The notes under the pieces: generated by a model | Told to the model about the DNA's origin: nothing | What the model saw: only the letters and a program-made list of their open reading frames with translations | Database searches by the model: none | Translations under genes and position numbers: made by a program | In this document: piece after piece, positions 5,763-11,255 of the stretch | How positions within the stretch are numbered: position 1 is the first letter of the stretch | Layout: every line of letters begins with the position of its first letter | Source of the DNA: Scatosoma sp045128175 | GTDB taxonomy: Bacteria; Bacillota; Clostridia; Christensenellales; Borkfalkiaceae | Assembly: GCA_045128175.1 (NCBI GenBank) | Contig: JBGVRF010000103.1 | Location: forward strand, 1-11,255 | DNA: 11,255 nucleotides | Direction: 5' to 3'

Positions 5763-6848
5763 TCAATATCCCGCGCTCTCGATCACGCCACCGCCCAAAC
5801 AGTTTTCCCCGTCGTATAAAACGGCGTACTGACCTTCCGTCACGGCGCGCTGAGGTTCGGCAAACGCAATATGCAACCCGCCGTCCCGTTTTACGCTGAC
5901 GCGGACGGGTTGATCGGGCTGACGGTAGCGGAATTTCGCCATACAATCGAACTCCGTTTCCCGCGGCTTCGCGGGGATCCAGTTAAAGCCCGACACTTCG
6001 CACGATTTCGAATATAACGGACTTTCGTCGCCGTGCGAAACGTACAATACGTTGTTGGCGAGGTCCTTTCTGACGACAAACCATCTGCCGCCTTCCTCGT
6101 CGCCCTTAATCCCTCCGAGATCAAGCCCGCGCCGCTGTCCCAGCGTGTAATACATCAGCCCCATATGCTCACCGACTTCCCGCCCCGAAAGATCGAGAAT
6201 TTTGCCTTTTGTGGCAGGCAGGTACGAGCTGAGAAATTTCCGAAAGTTTCTTTCGCCGATAAAACAGATCCCCGTGCTGTCCTTTTTCTTGGCGGTGGCA
6301 AGCCCGTTTTCCAGCGCAAGCTTGCGGATTTCCGGCTTCTCCATGTCCTGCAAAGGAAACAACACGTCCGCAAGCTGGCTTTGGGAAAGCTGATTCAAAA
6401 AATAGGTCTGATCCTTGTTCTGATCTTTTGCTTTTTGCAGATAATGTACGCCGTCCACGTGCGAGATCTTGCAGTAATGTCCTGTCGCGATATAGTCGGC
6501 GCCCAATTTTTTCGCCTCCTCGAGGAAGGGACCGAACTTGATTTCACGATTGCACAAAACGTCGGGATTCGGCGTCCTGCCCGCCTTGTATTCGGCAAGG
6601 AAATAGGAAAACACTCTATCCATATATTCCTTCGCGAAATTGACGGTGTAATAGGGGATATCGAGGACGGAACAAACGCGGCGCACGTCGGCGTAATCTT
6701 CTTCTGCGGTACAACAACCGTTTTCGTCGTTCTCCTCCCAGTTGAGCATATACAGCCCTATGACGTTATATCCCTGCTCTTTGAGCAGGAGCGCCGCAAC
6801 CGAACTGTCCACGCCGCCGCTCATACCGATGACTACCGTTTTTGCCAT
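5763..6848 (-). CDS. mnmA: tRNA-specific 2-thiouridylase MnmA
   Basis: 361 residues, normal length. MnmA makes the 2-thio group of the wobble uridine (s2U34) in tRNAs for Lys, Glu and Gln, using ATP and sulfur passed from a cysteine desulfurase. Visible features: PP-loop SGGVDSS (10-16) for ATP; NPDVLCNREIKF with nucleophile C99; ATGHYCKI (121-128); KDQTYFLNQL (145-154); GICFIGERNF (193-202) with the second catalytic C195; LGQRRGL (236-242); and a C-terminal beta barrel ending GGGVIESAGY. The start at 6848 is chosen because CGGAGG lies eight bases upstream; a reading from 6872 has no ribosome site. No cysteine desulfurase gene lies beside it. The SDR gene follows in the same direction. Confidence 0.97.
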   Translation of the reverse strand: MAKTVVIGMSGGVDSSVAALLLKEQGYNVIGLYMLNWEENDENGCCTAEEDYADVRRVCSVLDIPYYTVNFAKEYMDRVFSYFLAEYKAGRTPNPDVLCNREIKFGPFLEEAKKLGADYIATGHYCKISHVDGVHYLQKAKDQNKDQTYFLNQLSQSQLADVLFPLQDMEKPEIRKLALENGLATAKKKDSTGICFIGERNFRKFLSSYLPATKGKILDLSGREVGEHMGLMYYTLGQRRGLDLGGIKGDEEGGRWFVVRKDLANNVLYVSHGDESPLYSKSCEVSGFNWIPAKPRETEFDCMAKFRYRQPDQPVRVSVKRDGGLHIAFAEPQRAVTEGQYAVLYDGENCLGGGVIESAGY

Positions 6849-6883
6849 ACCGATGCCTCCGAAAAACTGCATTATTTATAGGT

Positions 6884-6892
6884 ATTATAGCA
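6884..6892 (-). promoter_or_regulatory. Extended -10 promoter of mnmA
   Basis: TGC-TATAAT on the minus strand, about 35 bases before the chosen start. The matching -35 is poor but lies in a run of T, which suits an extended -10 promoter. Confidence 0.6.
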
Positions 6893-7016
6893 CACTTATA
6901 AAAAAAAAGAAAGCGAAACGGCGGTTTTTTGGAAGGCAGATTCGACTTTATTTGCGTCTTATTTGCGTGCTTGCAGAATTTTTTCGAAAAAAATGAAAAA
7001 TAGTCGTTGCAAACGC

Positions 7017-7045
7017 TTGCAATGGAAGGGAAAAAGGAGTAAAAT
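7017..7045 (+). promoter_or_regulatory. Promoter of the tRNA-Arg/tRNA-Val unit
   Basis: TTGCAA (7017-7022), 17 bases, TAAAAT (7040-7045). Predicted start near 7052, six bases before tRNA-Arg. A second TTGCAA lies at 7007-7012. Confidence 0.75.
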
Positions 7046-7057
7046 AATATAGAAGAT

Positions 7058-7134
7058 GTATCCGTAGCTCAGCTGGATAGAGCACAGGCCTCCGACGCCT
7101 GGTGCCGTTGGTTCGAATCCAATCGGGTACACCA
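7058..7134 (+). tRNA. tRNA-Arg (anticodon CCG)
   Basis: 77 bases with encoded CCA. Acceptor GTATCCG pairs with CGGGTAC (one G-U), discriminator A. Anticodon stem CAGGC/GCCTG holds loop CTCCGAC, anticodon CCG, reading CGG. The T loop is TTCGAAT. Confidence 0.96.
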
Positions 7135-7211
7135 AGACAAGACCCGCGCTTTCGTCAGGGTTCGGGGACAAAACACGTCGCCCGAAATTTGTTTTGAGGC
7201 GCGGAATATAT

Positions 7212-7289
7212 GGAGGCATAGTCTCAGTTGGTTAGAGCGCTCGCTTCACATGCGAGAGGTCACAGGTTCAAGTCCTGTTGTCTCCACCA
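7212..7289 (+). tRNA. tRNA-Val (anticodon CAC)
   Basis: 78 bases with encoded CCA. Acceptor GGAGGCA pairs with TGTCTCC, discriminator A. Anticodon stem CTCGC/GCGAG holds loop TTCACAT, anticodon CAC, reading GUG. It lies 77 bases after tRNA-Arg and probably shares its transcript. The AT-rich toxin-like cassette begins at its 3' end. Confidence 0.96.
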
Positions 7290-7296
7290 AGTCAGT

Positions 7297-7338
7297 ATAA
7301 TCCGAACCATTTGCTGAAAGCCGATTGGTTCGGATTAT
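7297..7338. other. 13-bp perfect inverted repeat after tRNA-Val
   Basis: ATAATCCGAACCA (7297-7309) and its exact complement (7326-7338) enclose a 16-base loop. It starts eight bases after the tRNA. No U-run follows, so it is a poor intrinsic terminator. It could end the tRNA transcript by another route or mark the edge of the inserted cassette. Confidence 0.6.
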
Positions 7339-7383
7339 GCTAGATAAAATATTTATACTTCGAAAAAAGTTGGCAGTACCCTA

Positions 7384-7411
7384 TTGACAAACAAAAAATC
7401 TATGTTATAAT
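7384..7411 (+). promoter_or_regulatory. Strong promoter of the toxin-like cassette
   Basis: TTGACA (7384-7389) and TATAAT (7406-7411), both perfect, 16 bases apart. Predicted start near 7418. A second fit, TTGCTT (7448-7453)-N17-TATAAT (7471-7476), overlaps the start codon at 7475 and would start inside the gene. Confidence 0.8.
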
Positions 7412-7417
7412 ACGGCA

Positions 7418-7449
7418 AAACAAACGAATCCGAGCGGGTTCGTTTGTTT
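7418..7449 (+). promoter_or_regulatory. 5'-end hairpin of the cassette message
   Basis: 14 pairs (one U-G) join 7418-7431 and 7436-7449 around loop GAGC, starting exactly at the predicted transcript start. It is followed by GCTTTATTTAAGG, not a clean U-run. It may protect the 5' end, or act as a weak terminator or attenuator keeping expression low. Confidence 0.6.
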
Positions 7450-7474
7450 GCTTTATTTAAGGGGGTATGGTATA

Positions 7475-8023
7475 ATGGGATTACTAAACGAAATAGCGGA
7501 AAAGCTACTGAAAAACTTTTTGTCGCTAAAAGAAGACGATTGGATCGAGTGGATAGCGCAACCGAACGATTGGTAGGACGATTGCGATAAATTTAACGGT
7601 TGTTATTTTATCGTAAAGCAAATGCCGAAATATCCACAGCATCCAAGATGTATGTGTAGGCTTAATAAAATTGCCAAGCCGATACCGTATATTACGGCGC
7701 AGGCAACTTGTGATATTCGTAAATTTACGGAATATGTTTTTAACGAAGAGAATAGCAAAGGCAAAAAGGCAATATTTGAAGGATTCGGCTATACGATAGA
7801 AGATAGTGAATATTTACAACAGCTTTATATTTCACAAGCAATACAAAAATATTGTAATGGGGATTACATTTTTAAGGGTGCAGGTAAACAATATGGGCGC
7901 GTAGAGATAGTAATAGACTTACCTATAAAAGATGGGGGAATTGTGAAAATAAAAACAGGTTGGGCACTATATCCTAAAGGTGAAATAAAACTGTCCACGC
8001 CTTTTTCAGGATTTAAAAATTAA
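7475..8023 (+). pseudogene. Toxin-like gene interrupted by in-frame TAG
   Basis: Two pieces lie in one frame. The first, 33 codons from ATG 7475 with a strong AAGGGGG site, ends at TAG 7574-7576. The frame then stays open to TAA at 8021-8023; the ATG at 7622 has no good ribosome site. Read through the TAG the product is 182 residues. Protein-like sequence continues on both sides of the stop: an N-terminal helix, then a four-cysteine motif, C37, C43, C59 and C61 in NGC and HPRCMC, like the C-terminal zinc-type motif of phage Mu gpF/SPP1 gp7 head proteins. Then comes a domain (about 80-180) with YGRVEIVIDLP and KIKTGWALYPKGEIKLSTPF, resembling the DUF6883-type domain found in polymorphic toxins. 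A small immunity-like gene follows after 11 bases. TAG is a normal stop elsewhere here (11059), so inactivation is likelier than recoding. Family names are from memory. Confidence 0.65.
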
Positions 8024-8034
8024 GGAGAAGAATT

Positions 8035-8316
8035 ATGGATAAATATACAAATAATGCATTAGTGGAAGAAATGGACACAATTATTTTATTGAATGATAAT
8101 TATGCAGATAAAGGATTGTTTAAGGGCTATATTGGTGAGGTAATGGAAAATTTAATTATAGAACGCGGATTTGTAGTCGCAGATTTTTCCAATCCAATTA
8201 AACCGGAATATATCCAACCTGTTATAGCTATTCAAAAAGAAGATTTTCGGGTTCTTTCAGATTCGTTGGCTGATAAAAAGTTAGTAAAAGAATTCAAAGA
8301 TTTATTTAGAAAATAA
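8035..8316 (+). CDS. Probable immunity/antitoxin-like protein (DUF4926-like)
   Basis: 93 residues, cytosolic, with AAGGAGA eight bases before the start and overlapping the previous stop region, so the two genes are translated in series. The core EEMDTIILLNDNYADKGLFKGYIGEVMENL followed by GFVVADFS (45-52) resembles DUF4926-type small beta proteins, whose pattern is LDTVVLL...GLKKGDIGTVV...YEVEF; a charged helical tail (77-93) has been added. Proteins of this type occur beside DUF6883-like genes, which suggests a toxin/immunity or toxin/antitoxin pair. It is intact although the partner is broken, as expected if the toxin was lost first. Base composition is clearly more AT-rich than mnmA or the SDR gene, a sign of transfer. 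The domain match is by eye. Confidence 0.75.
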   Translation: MDKYTNNALVEEMDTIILLNDNYADKGLFKGYIGEVMENLIIERGFVVADFSNPIKPEYIQPVIAIQKEDFRVLSDSLADKKLVKEFKDLFRK

Positions 8317-8319
8317 AGC

Positions 8320-8349
8320 GGTTCAACTTACGTTACACTCGCTCCACCA
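8320..8349 (+). other. tRNA-3'-end-like remnant, possible attachment site
   Basis: GGTTCAA (8320-8326) followed 15 bases later by CTCCACCA (8342-8349) repeats the T-loop and CCA-end words of tRNA-Val (GGTTCAA ... CTCCACCA, ending 7289). Between them the match is lost and the spacing is five bases longer, so this is at best a decayed copy. It would place the toxin-like pair between two tRNA ends. Confidence 0.25.
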
Positions 8350-8357
8350 GAAAAAAG

Positions 8358-8393
8358 CACACATTTGTCTACCGGACAAATGTGTGTTTTTTT
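8358..8393 (+). terminator. Terminator of the toxin-like/immunity cassette
   Basis: A 12-bp perfect stem, CACACATTTGTC with its complement (8375-8386), loop TACCG, then seven T (8387-8393). Confidence 0.92.
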
Positions 8394-8396
8394 AAC

Positions 8397-8515
8397 TAAA
8401 TCCGTCCCTGCGGACGGGATAAATCCCACTAACGTGGGAGGAAATCACTTCGTGATGAAATTCCGCTTCGCGGGGAGAGATAGGACGGATTTAATTTCAT
8501 CTGAAGACGAAGTCT
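8397..8515. repeat. Multi-hairpin structured element
   Basis: An outer stem TAAATCCGTCC (8397-8407) with its exact complement (8483-8493) encloses hairpins with 3-4 base loops: TCCCAC/GTGGGA (8424-8439), ATCAC/GTGAT with loop TTC (8444-8456) and CCGC/GCGG with loop TTC (8463-8473). The left arm can pair instead with GGACGG at 8412-8417, so two folds compete. A further AGAC/GTCT hairpin lies at 8505-8515. No frame makes sense. It resembles short cloverleaf-like repeats scattered in clostridial genomes, perhaps a non-autonomous mobile element processed as single-stranded DNA; this is inference. Confidence 0.65.
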
Positions 8516-8548
8516 GTTTTGATTTGCAAAATGGGATCATCAACAACG

Positions 8549-8576
8549 AAAGAAGCCTTCGCGCTTCTTTTTTTTT
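8549..8576 (+). terminator. Intrinsic terminator without an assigned gene
   Basis: AAAGAAGC/GCTTCTTT with a six-base loop (CTTCGC) and a T run to 8576. No gene ends nearby, so the message it ends may be read from the hairpin element or a short non-coding RNA. Confidence 0.8.
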
Positions 8577-8599
8577 GCGTTTTTATAAAAAAAATATCG

Positions 8600-8911
8600 A
8601 ATAAAAATTAGGTTTACGCCGAACATAACGCGCTTTGAAACAGTAGATATTATAAAAGAAAAAAAGCAGGCAACGGTTCAAAGCAAAAATTTTTTGTTCG
8701 ACGTATTCTCCTCACTTGCAACCATTTCAAACACGCATCTCGGACGTTTTTTCGCCTCGGATAAACAGGTCGGCGCTTGACTATCCGTCGCAAGCCCTCT
8801 TTTGCGCGGTCGTACCTGCTTTACGTCTTTTTAATACTCTTAAACACGACTGTGACGATCTATGCCAAAATATGGCAGAATATCGCCTTTTGCATCGTGT
8901 AGGATGTAGGC
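8600..8911. other. Gene-free stretch
   Basis: I see no supported gene in these 312 bases. Plus-strand open frames here lack a ribosome site and their protein is not convincing. A small dyad, TGCCA-N5-TGGCA (8863-8877), lies 35 bases before the next start and could be an operator. No convincing promoter was found. Confidence 0.5.
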
Positions 8912-9235
8912 ATGGACACACGACAGGAAATCCTCCGAGATGAAGAAAAGATCAAACGTCTGCTGGCGGAAACGGGCGAAACACCTACCGCGGCGCAACG
9001 CGCGTGGGAAAGACTAATGGATTATTACTCGACGAAAGATTATATGGAAGGATATACGCACGCGAAAATAATCGAGTATATATACCAAGCGAAGCAGTAT
9101 GAGCGAGAAACGTGCGAGTGTTCGGCGCGAAAGAAATTTGTGGCGCCTCGGACGATGTACCGTTACAGGAAAGAGTACATAAAATGCTTTACGCGGTATT
9201 ATGAGCAAGAAGAAGAGAAGCTGAAGGGGAAATAA
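8912..9235 (+). CDS. Small helical protein, HTH-like C-terminus
   Basis: 107 residues, highly charged and probably all-helical. The first part (1-40) is acidic to neutral. The second part, HAKIIEYIYQAKQYERETCECSARKKFVAPRTMYRYRKEYIKCFTRYY, has the feel of a helix-turn-helix with a tyrosine- and arginine-rich recognition helix (about 78-92), like small phage-type or sigma-region-4-type regulators. Three cysteines (C68, C70, C92) do not form a known zinc motif. The start at 8912 has only a modest site (AGGATGTAGG). No family is recognised. It stands before the sigma-factor gene but has a separate upstream region; a role in its control is possible, not shown. Confidence 0.6.
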   Translation: MDTRQEILRDEEKIKRLLAETGETPTAAQRAWERLMDYYSTKDYMEGYTHAKIIEYIYQAKQYERETCECSARKKFVAPRTMYRYRKEYIKCFTRYYEQEEEKLKGK

Positions 9236-9279
9236 TTTTCGGTTTATCTTGCGAATATTTTCGGAGGAGTAAAGGCGGC

Positions 9280-9369
9280 GTGATGAGGTCGACTTATTTT
9301 TTCATACGGAAAAAGTCGGAACGGGATCAACGAACGCTGTTGTCGGGAATTTTGCAAAAAAAACAGTAA
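9280..9369 (+). CDS. Possible 29-residue basic peptide
   Basis: A GTG (9280) directly followed by ATG, with CGGAGGAG about ten bases upstream, opens a frame of 29 codons: basic and serine-rich, ending GILQKKQ, stop TAA. It follows the 8912 gene by 44 bases. Length and composition are too short to judge; it may be chance. Confidence 0.22.
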   Translation: MMRSTYFFIRKKSERDQRTLLSGILQKKQ

Positions 9370-9460
9370 AAATTATCCGAAAATCGCTCAATTGATAAAA
9401 ATTTGTGTTGACAAGGAGATTTTCAAACGAGGAAAATAGCGAGAATAATTATAAAAAAGC

Positions 9461-9489
9461 TTGCAAATAACCGTATATTTTGATATAAT
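9461..9489 (+). promoter_or_regulatory. Promoter of the sigma-factor operon
   Basis: TTGCAA (9461-9466), 17 bases, TATAAT (9484-9489). Predicted start 9495-9497. Another TTGACA at 9408-9413 lacks a good -10. Confidence 0.8.
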
Positions 9490-9496
9490 AAAAGTT

Positions 9497-9550
9497 ATGA
9501 TAAATTTGATAAAGAGGCTCGCGGCTTTTTTATGTGCGGTAGCAGCCTAG
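9497..9550 (+). CDS. Possible 17-residue leader peptide
   Basis: An ATG sits at the predicted transcript start and opens 17 codons, MINLIKRLAAFLCAVAA, then TAG, ending 29 bases before the sigma-factor start. The peptide is positively charged then hydrophobic, like a minimal signal or membrane peptide. Translation would have to be leaderless. It could be an upstream regulatory frame; chance is not excluded. Confidence 0.28.
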   Translation: MINLIKRLAAFLCAVAA

Positions 9551-9579
9551 ATAACAGAACAGAATGATAAGAGAATCAA

Positions 9580-10140
9580 ATGTCAAAATACAAAAGAGAG
9601 GTCAACGTTTTACTGCAGGAAAGCAAAAACGGGGATAAGAAAAGCTTTCAAACACTATATCGGTTTACGTATAAAAAACTGTTGTTGGTCGCGACGCATT
9701 ATTTGTTCGACAAAACAGAGCTCGAGGACGTGGTAGAGGAATCCTATCTGAAAATACATAAAAGCCTCGACACGGTAGACCCTGAAAAAGACGGCTATAA
9801 CTGGATGTGCAAGACCGTGCAAACGACCGCGTACCTATTCAACGAAAAGCGACGCAAACGAGCGGAGATCAGCATAGAGGAGCTGACGCGTTCGAAGGAG
9901 GAAAAATACACAAGCGTGTTTGCTTATGCCGACGAAGTGATCGAACGGAGCGATCTGTTGAATGCGCTAAAACGGCTGACAGAAACCAAGCAAGAGATCG
10001 TGTATTATCGCTATTGGGAAGAATTGACGTACGAAGAGATCGCGAAACGGCTGGGCATGGCGAAAACGACAGTGTACGATCAGATGAAGGCGATCAAGCG
10101 TGAATTGGGCAAATATTTGAGGGGAATCAAAGAAATTTAA
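9580..10140 (+). CDS. ECF-type RNA polymerase sigma factor
   Basis: 186 residues, typical of ECF sigma factors, which carry only regions 2 and 4. Region 2 (about 15-92) has FQTLYRFTYKKLLLVATHYLFDK, then ELEDVVEESYLKIHKSLDTVD, and the -10-recognising part ending YNWMCKTVQTTAYLFNEKRRK. A linker of about 35 residues leads to region 4 (126-180): ALKRLTETKQEIVYYRYWEELTYEEIAKRLGMAKTTVYDQMKAIKREL, whose HTH binds the -35. There is no region 3 or extra C-terminal domain. The ribosome site (AAGAGA) is weak. It is followed by a secreted peptidase and an anti-sigma-like membrane protein, suggesting an envelope-signal circuit. Which ECF group it belongs to cannot be told by eye. Confidence 0.92.
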   Translation: MSKYKREVNVLLQESKNGDKKSFQTLYRFTYKKLLLVATHYLFDKTELEDVVEESYLKIHKSLDTVDPEKDGYNWMCKTVQTTAYLFNEKRRKRAEISIEELTRSKEEKYTSVFAYADEVIERSDLLNALKRLTETKQEIVYYRYWEELTYEEIAKRLGMAKTTVYDQMKAIKRELGKYLRGIKEI

Positions 10141-10177
10141 AAAAATTTTAAAAAAATTGAAAAAATTTTCGAAAAAA
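10139..10177. promoter_or_regulatory. Phased A-tracts (curved DNA)
   Basis: Runs of six or seven A begin at 10139, 10150, 10160 and 10172, about one helical turn apart, directly after the sigma-factor gene. Such phasing bends DNA and can act as an UP-like element for the promoter that follows. Confidence 0.55.
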
Positions 10178-10180
10178 TCC

Positions 10181-10209
10181 GAACAAACGGGGTCTGAAAA
10201 CAGTATAAA
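10181..10209 (+). promoter_or_regulatory. Candidate promoter of the peptidase gene, maybe ECF-driven
   Basis: GAAC (10181-10184), the common ECF -35 core, is followed by ACGGGGTCTGAAAAC and TATAAA (10204-10209). The -10 could serve the housekeeping factor, but the -35 is not TTGACA-like. Self-control by the upstream sigma factor is a guess. Confidence 0.35.
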
Positions 10210-10242
10210 TAAATAGAGTACTTTTTCAAAGGAGAAAAAATT

Positions 10243-11061
10243 ATGAAAAGAAAAATCCCGTTTATTGTTCTCGTTGCTTCTTTGGTTTGCGTTGGAAACG
10301 GTTTTGCGCCCGCTGCAAAAGCGGCTGCGGACGAGCCTTCGGAACAGCGTTATTATGATACCGTATCTTTGTGCGAAGTGACCAGCGAAGAGGTTACGTT
10401 TACAAATAAAGAAGATTTGAAAGTGACTACGGTGGGGGGATGCCCCATGTATTATTCAAATAATTATTCCAACGTTTGCGGCCCGGTAGCCGGTTCCATG
10501 TTGGTTGGTTTTTACGATAGATATTATGAAAATTTGATTCCCGATTATACGTCGTATTATACAACAACGGGAAAATATAAAACGTATGCTCCAACGCAAG
10601 TCGCCGATACGATCAGCAGCTTATACACATTGATGCGGACAAACGTGGACGACGTGGGTGTGAGCCGTACCGACTTTTTAAACGGTTTAACCGATTACGT
10701 GGAAGACAAAGGCTTGACCATACAGTATACGGCAATAGATTCGGGATCTTCTTTCAGCTATTCTGCATATAAAACCTCTATCGACGCAAACAAGCCCGTG
10801 GTGTTGTTTTGTAATAATGTAGTATTAAATACGTTTGGTATATATGAAAACAGCGAAACAATCGTAAGCGAACCTGTTTCAGGTGGACATATCGTAGTCG
10901 GATACGGATATTGCGAAGTAGAGTATTACAATGGAAGTACTCTTTTCCGTTCGGAAAAATATATGTTGGTAGCAAATGGATGGTCGACCATTCCATTAGG
11001 GTACATAAATATAGAAGAGGATTACTGGTATAATAACGGGTATTCCGTTTTAATTTCATAG
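10243..11061 (+). CDS. Secreted papain-like cysteine peptidase (C39-like)
   Basis: 272 residues, with AAAGGAG eight bases upstream. The N-terminus, a basic MKRK, hydrophobic 6-22 and AAKAA-ADEP, is a Sec signal peptide probably cut near 27-29. The mature part fits the C39-like papain fold: NVCGPVAGSMLVGFYDRYY (77-95) with nucleophile C79 at the head of the main helix; SGGHIVVGYGY (213-223) with catalytic H216; and MLVANGWS (241-248) with N245 as the third residue. Extra cysteines C44, C67, C190 and C224 are present. The mature protein is rich in Tyr, Ser, Thr and Asn, as exported proteins often are. It lies between the sigma and anti-sigma-like genes, and its TAG stop overlaps the next ribosome site. 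Target unknown; cell-wall protein or peptide processing is likely. Confidence 0.85.
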   Translation: MKRKIPFIVLVASLVCVGNGFAPAAKAAADEPSEQRYYDTVSLCEVTSEEVTFTNKEDLKVTTVGGCPMYYSNNYSNVCGPVAGSMLVGFYDRYYENLIPDYTSYYTTTGKYKTYAPTQVADTISSLYTLMRTNVDDVGVSRTDFLNGLTDYVEDKGLTIQYTAIDSGSSFSYSAYKTSIDANKPVVLFCNNVVLNTFGIYENSETIVSEPVSGGHIVVGYGYCEVEYYNGSTLFRSEKYMLVANGWSTIPLGYINIEEDYWYNNGYSVLIS

Positions 11062-11071
11062 AGGAGAAAAG

Positions 11072-11255
11072 ATGTTAACGGATAAAGATATTGAAAAAAT
11101 GATAGAACAACAAAAAGCGAAGGGCGAAGATAGGGTATGGGAAAAATTGGAAGCCTCTATCTAATGGAAGGAAAAAACGCCCGTTCAGCCCAAAAGAAAG
11201 GCACGAAAAAAATGGTGGCGGATGGGCGCATGCGCGGCAGCTTTGGCGCTCTTGG
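11072..11255 (+). pseudogene. Anti-sigma-like membrane protein, in-frame TAA, cut by window end
   Basis: An ATG at 11072, five bases after GAGGAG, encodes 30 charged residues (MLTDKDIEKMIEQQKAKGED, then RVWEKLEASI) and hits TAA at 11162-11164. The same frame then stays open to the window end with WKEKTPVQPKRKARKKWWRM, followed by GACAAALALL, the basic flank and start of a membrane helix. This is the layout of small ECF anti-sigma proteins: cytosolic helix, one TM, outside domain. The stop lies in the cytosolic linker. An ATG overlapping the TAA (11164) opens another frame without a helix and with no good site. Either the gene is inactivated or a sequencing error made the TAA. Confidence 0.6.

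Noticed and set aside
6033..6881. Plus-strand frame of 282 residues opposite mnmA
   Set aside because: It is the complement of a clearly identified mnmA and has no ribosome site.
7135..7211. Possible terminator or extra RNA between the two tRNA genes
   Set aside because: No stable stem or T run was found; it reads as an ordinary spacer in one tRNA transcript.
8716..8943. Plus-strand frame of 75 residues before the small helical protein
   Set aside because: No ribosome site, overlaps the better-supported start at 8912, and the protein shows no coherent pattern.
7475..11164. Stop-codon recoding to explain the in-frame TAG (7574) and TAA (11162)
   Set aside because: The two stops differ, and TAG ends the peptidase gene normally at 11059 while TAA ends several other genes, so a global code change is unlikely; inactivation or sequence error is simpler.

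Overview
The window looks like a chromosome segment of a low-to-mid GC member of the Bacillota, probably a clostridial or Christensenellales-type gut organism. This rests on Shine-Dalgarno sites of the AGGAGG type, consensus sigma-A promoters, a PerR-like Fur protein, CCA-encoding tRNA genes and short U-tract terminators. No taxonomic marker is present, so the placement is inference.

Layout. Positions 1-1388 are accessory DNA abutting the 3' end of a tRNA-Gly(CCC) gene. They hold the tail of an unknown gene, a run of short hairpins, a vWA-like gene (minus strand), and about 560 bases of non-coding DNA with G-runs spaced exactly nine bases apart. Positions 1389-6848 are mostly housekeeping-type: tRNA-Gly, a PerR/Fur regulator, two small membrane-protein genes (plus strand), a divergent XRE repressor / SLOG-family (DUF1273-like) pair sharing a double-operator region, then an SDR oxidoreductase and mnmA on the minus strand. 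A 19-base sequence recurs three times between these genes.

Positions 7058-8600 hold tRNA-Arg(CCG) and tRNA-Val(CAC), followed by an AT-rich cassette. The cassette carries a strong promoter, a hairpin at the predicted transcript start, a toxin-like gene broken by an in-frame TAG, and a small immunity-like gene. It ends at a terminator, a tRNA-3'-end-like sequence and a multi-hairpin element. Positions 8600-11255 hold a small helical protein, then an ECF-type sigma factor, a secreted papain-like (C39-like) peptidase, and the start of an anti-sigma-like membrane protein with an in-frame TAA at codon 31.

How the genes may work together. XRE and the SLOG protein look like a self-contained regulated unit. 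The broken toxin and its neighbour look like a toxin/immunity pair carried in a tRNA-adjacent slot. Sigma factor, secreted peptidase and anti-sigma-like gene look like one envelope-signalling operon in which the negative regulator may be inactivated. The best candidates for something undescribed are the XRE/SLOG divergon, the toxin-like cassette, the multi-hairpin element and the 19-base dispersed repeat.
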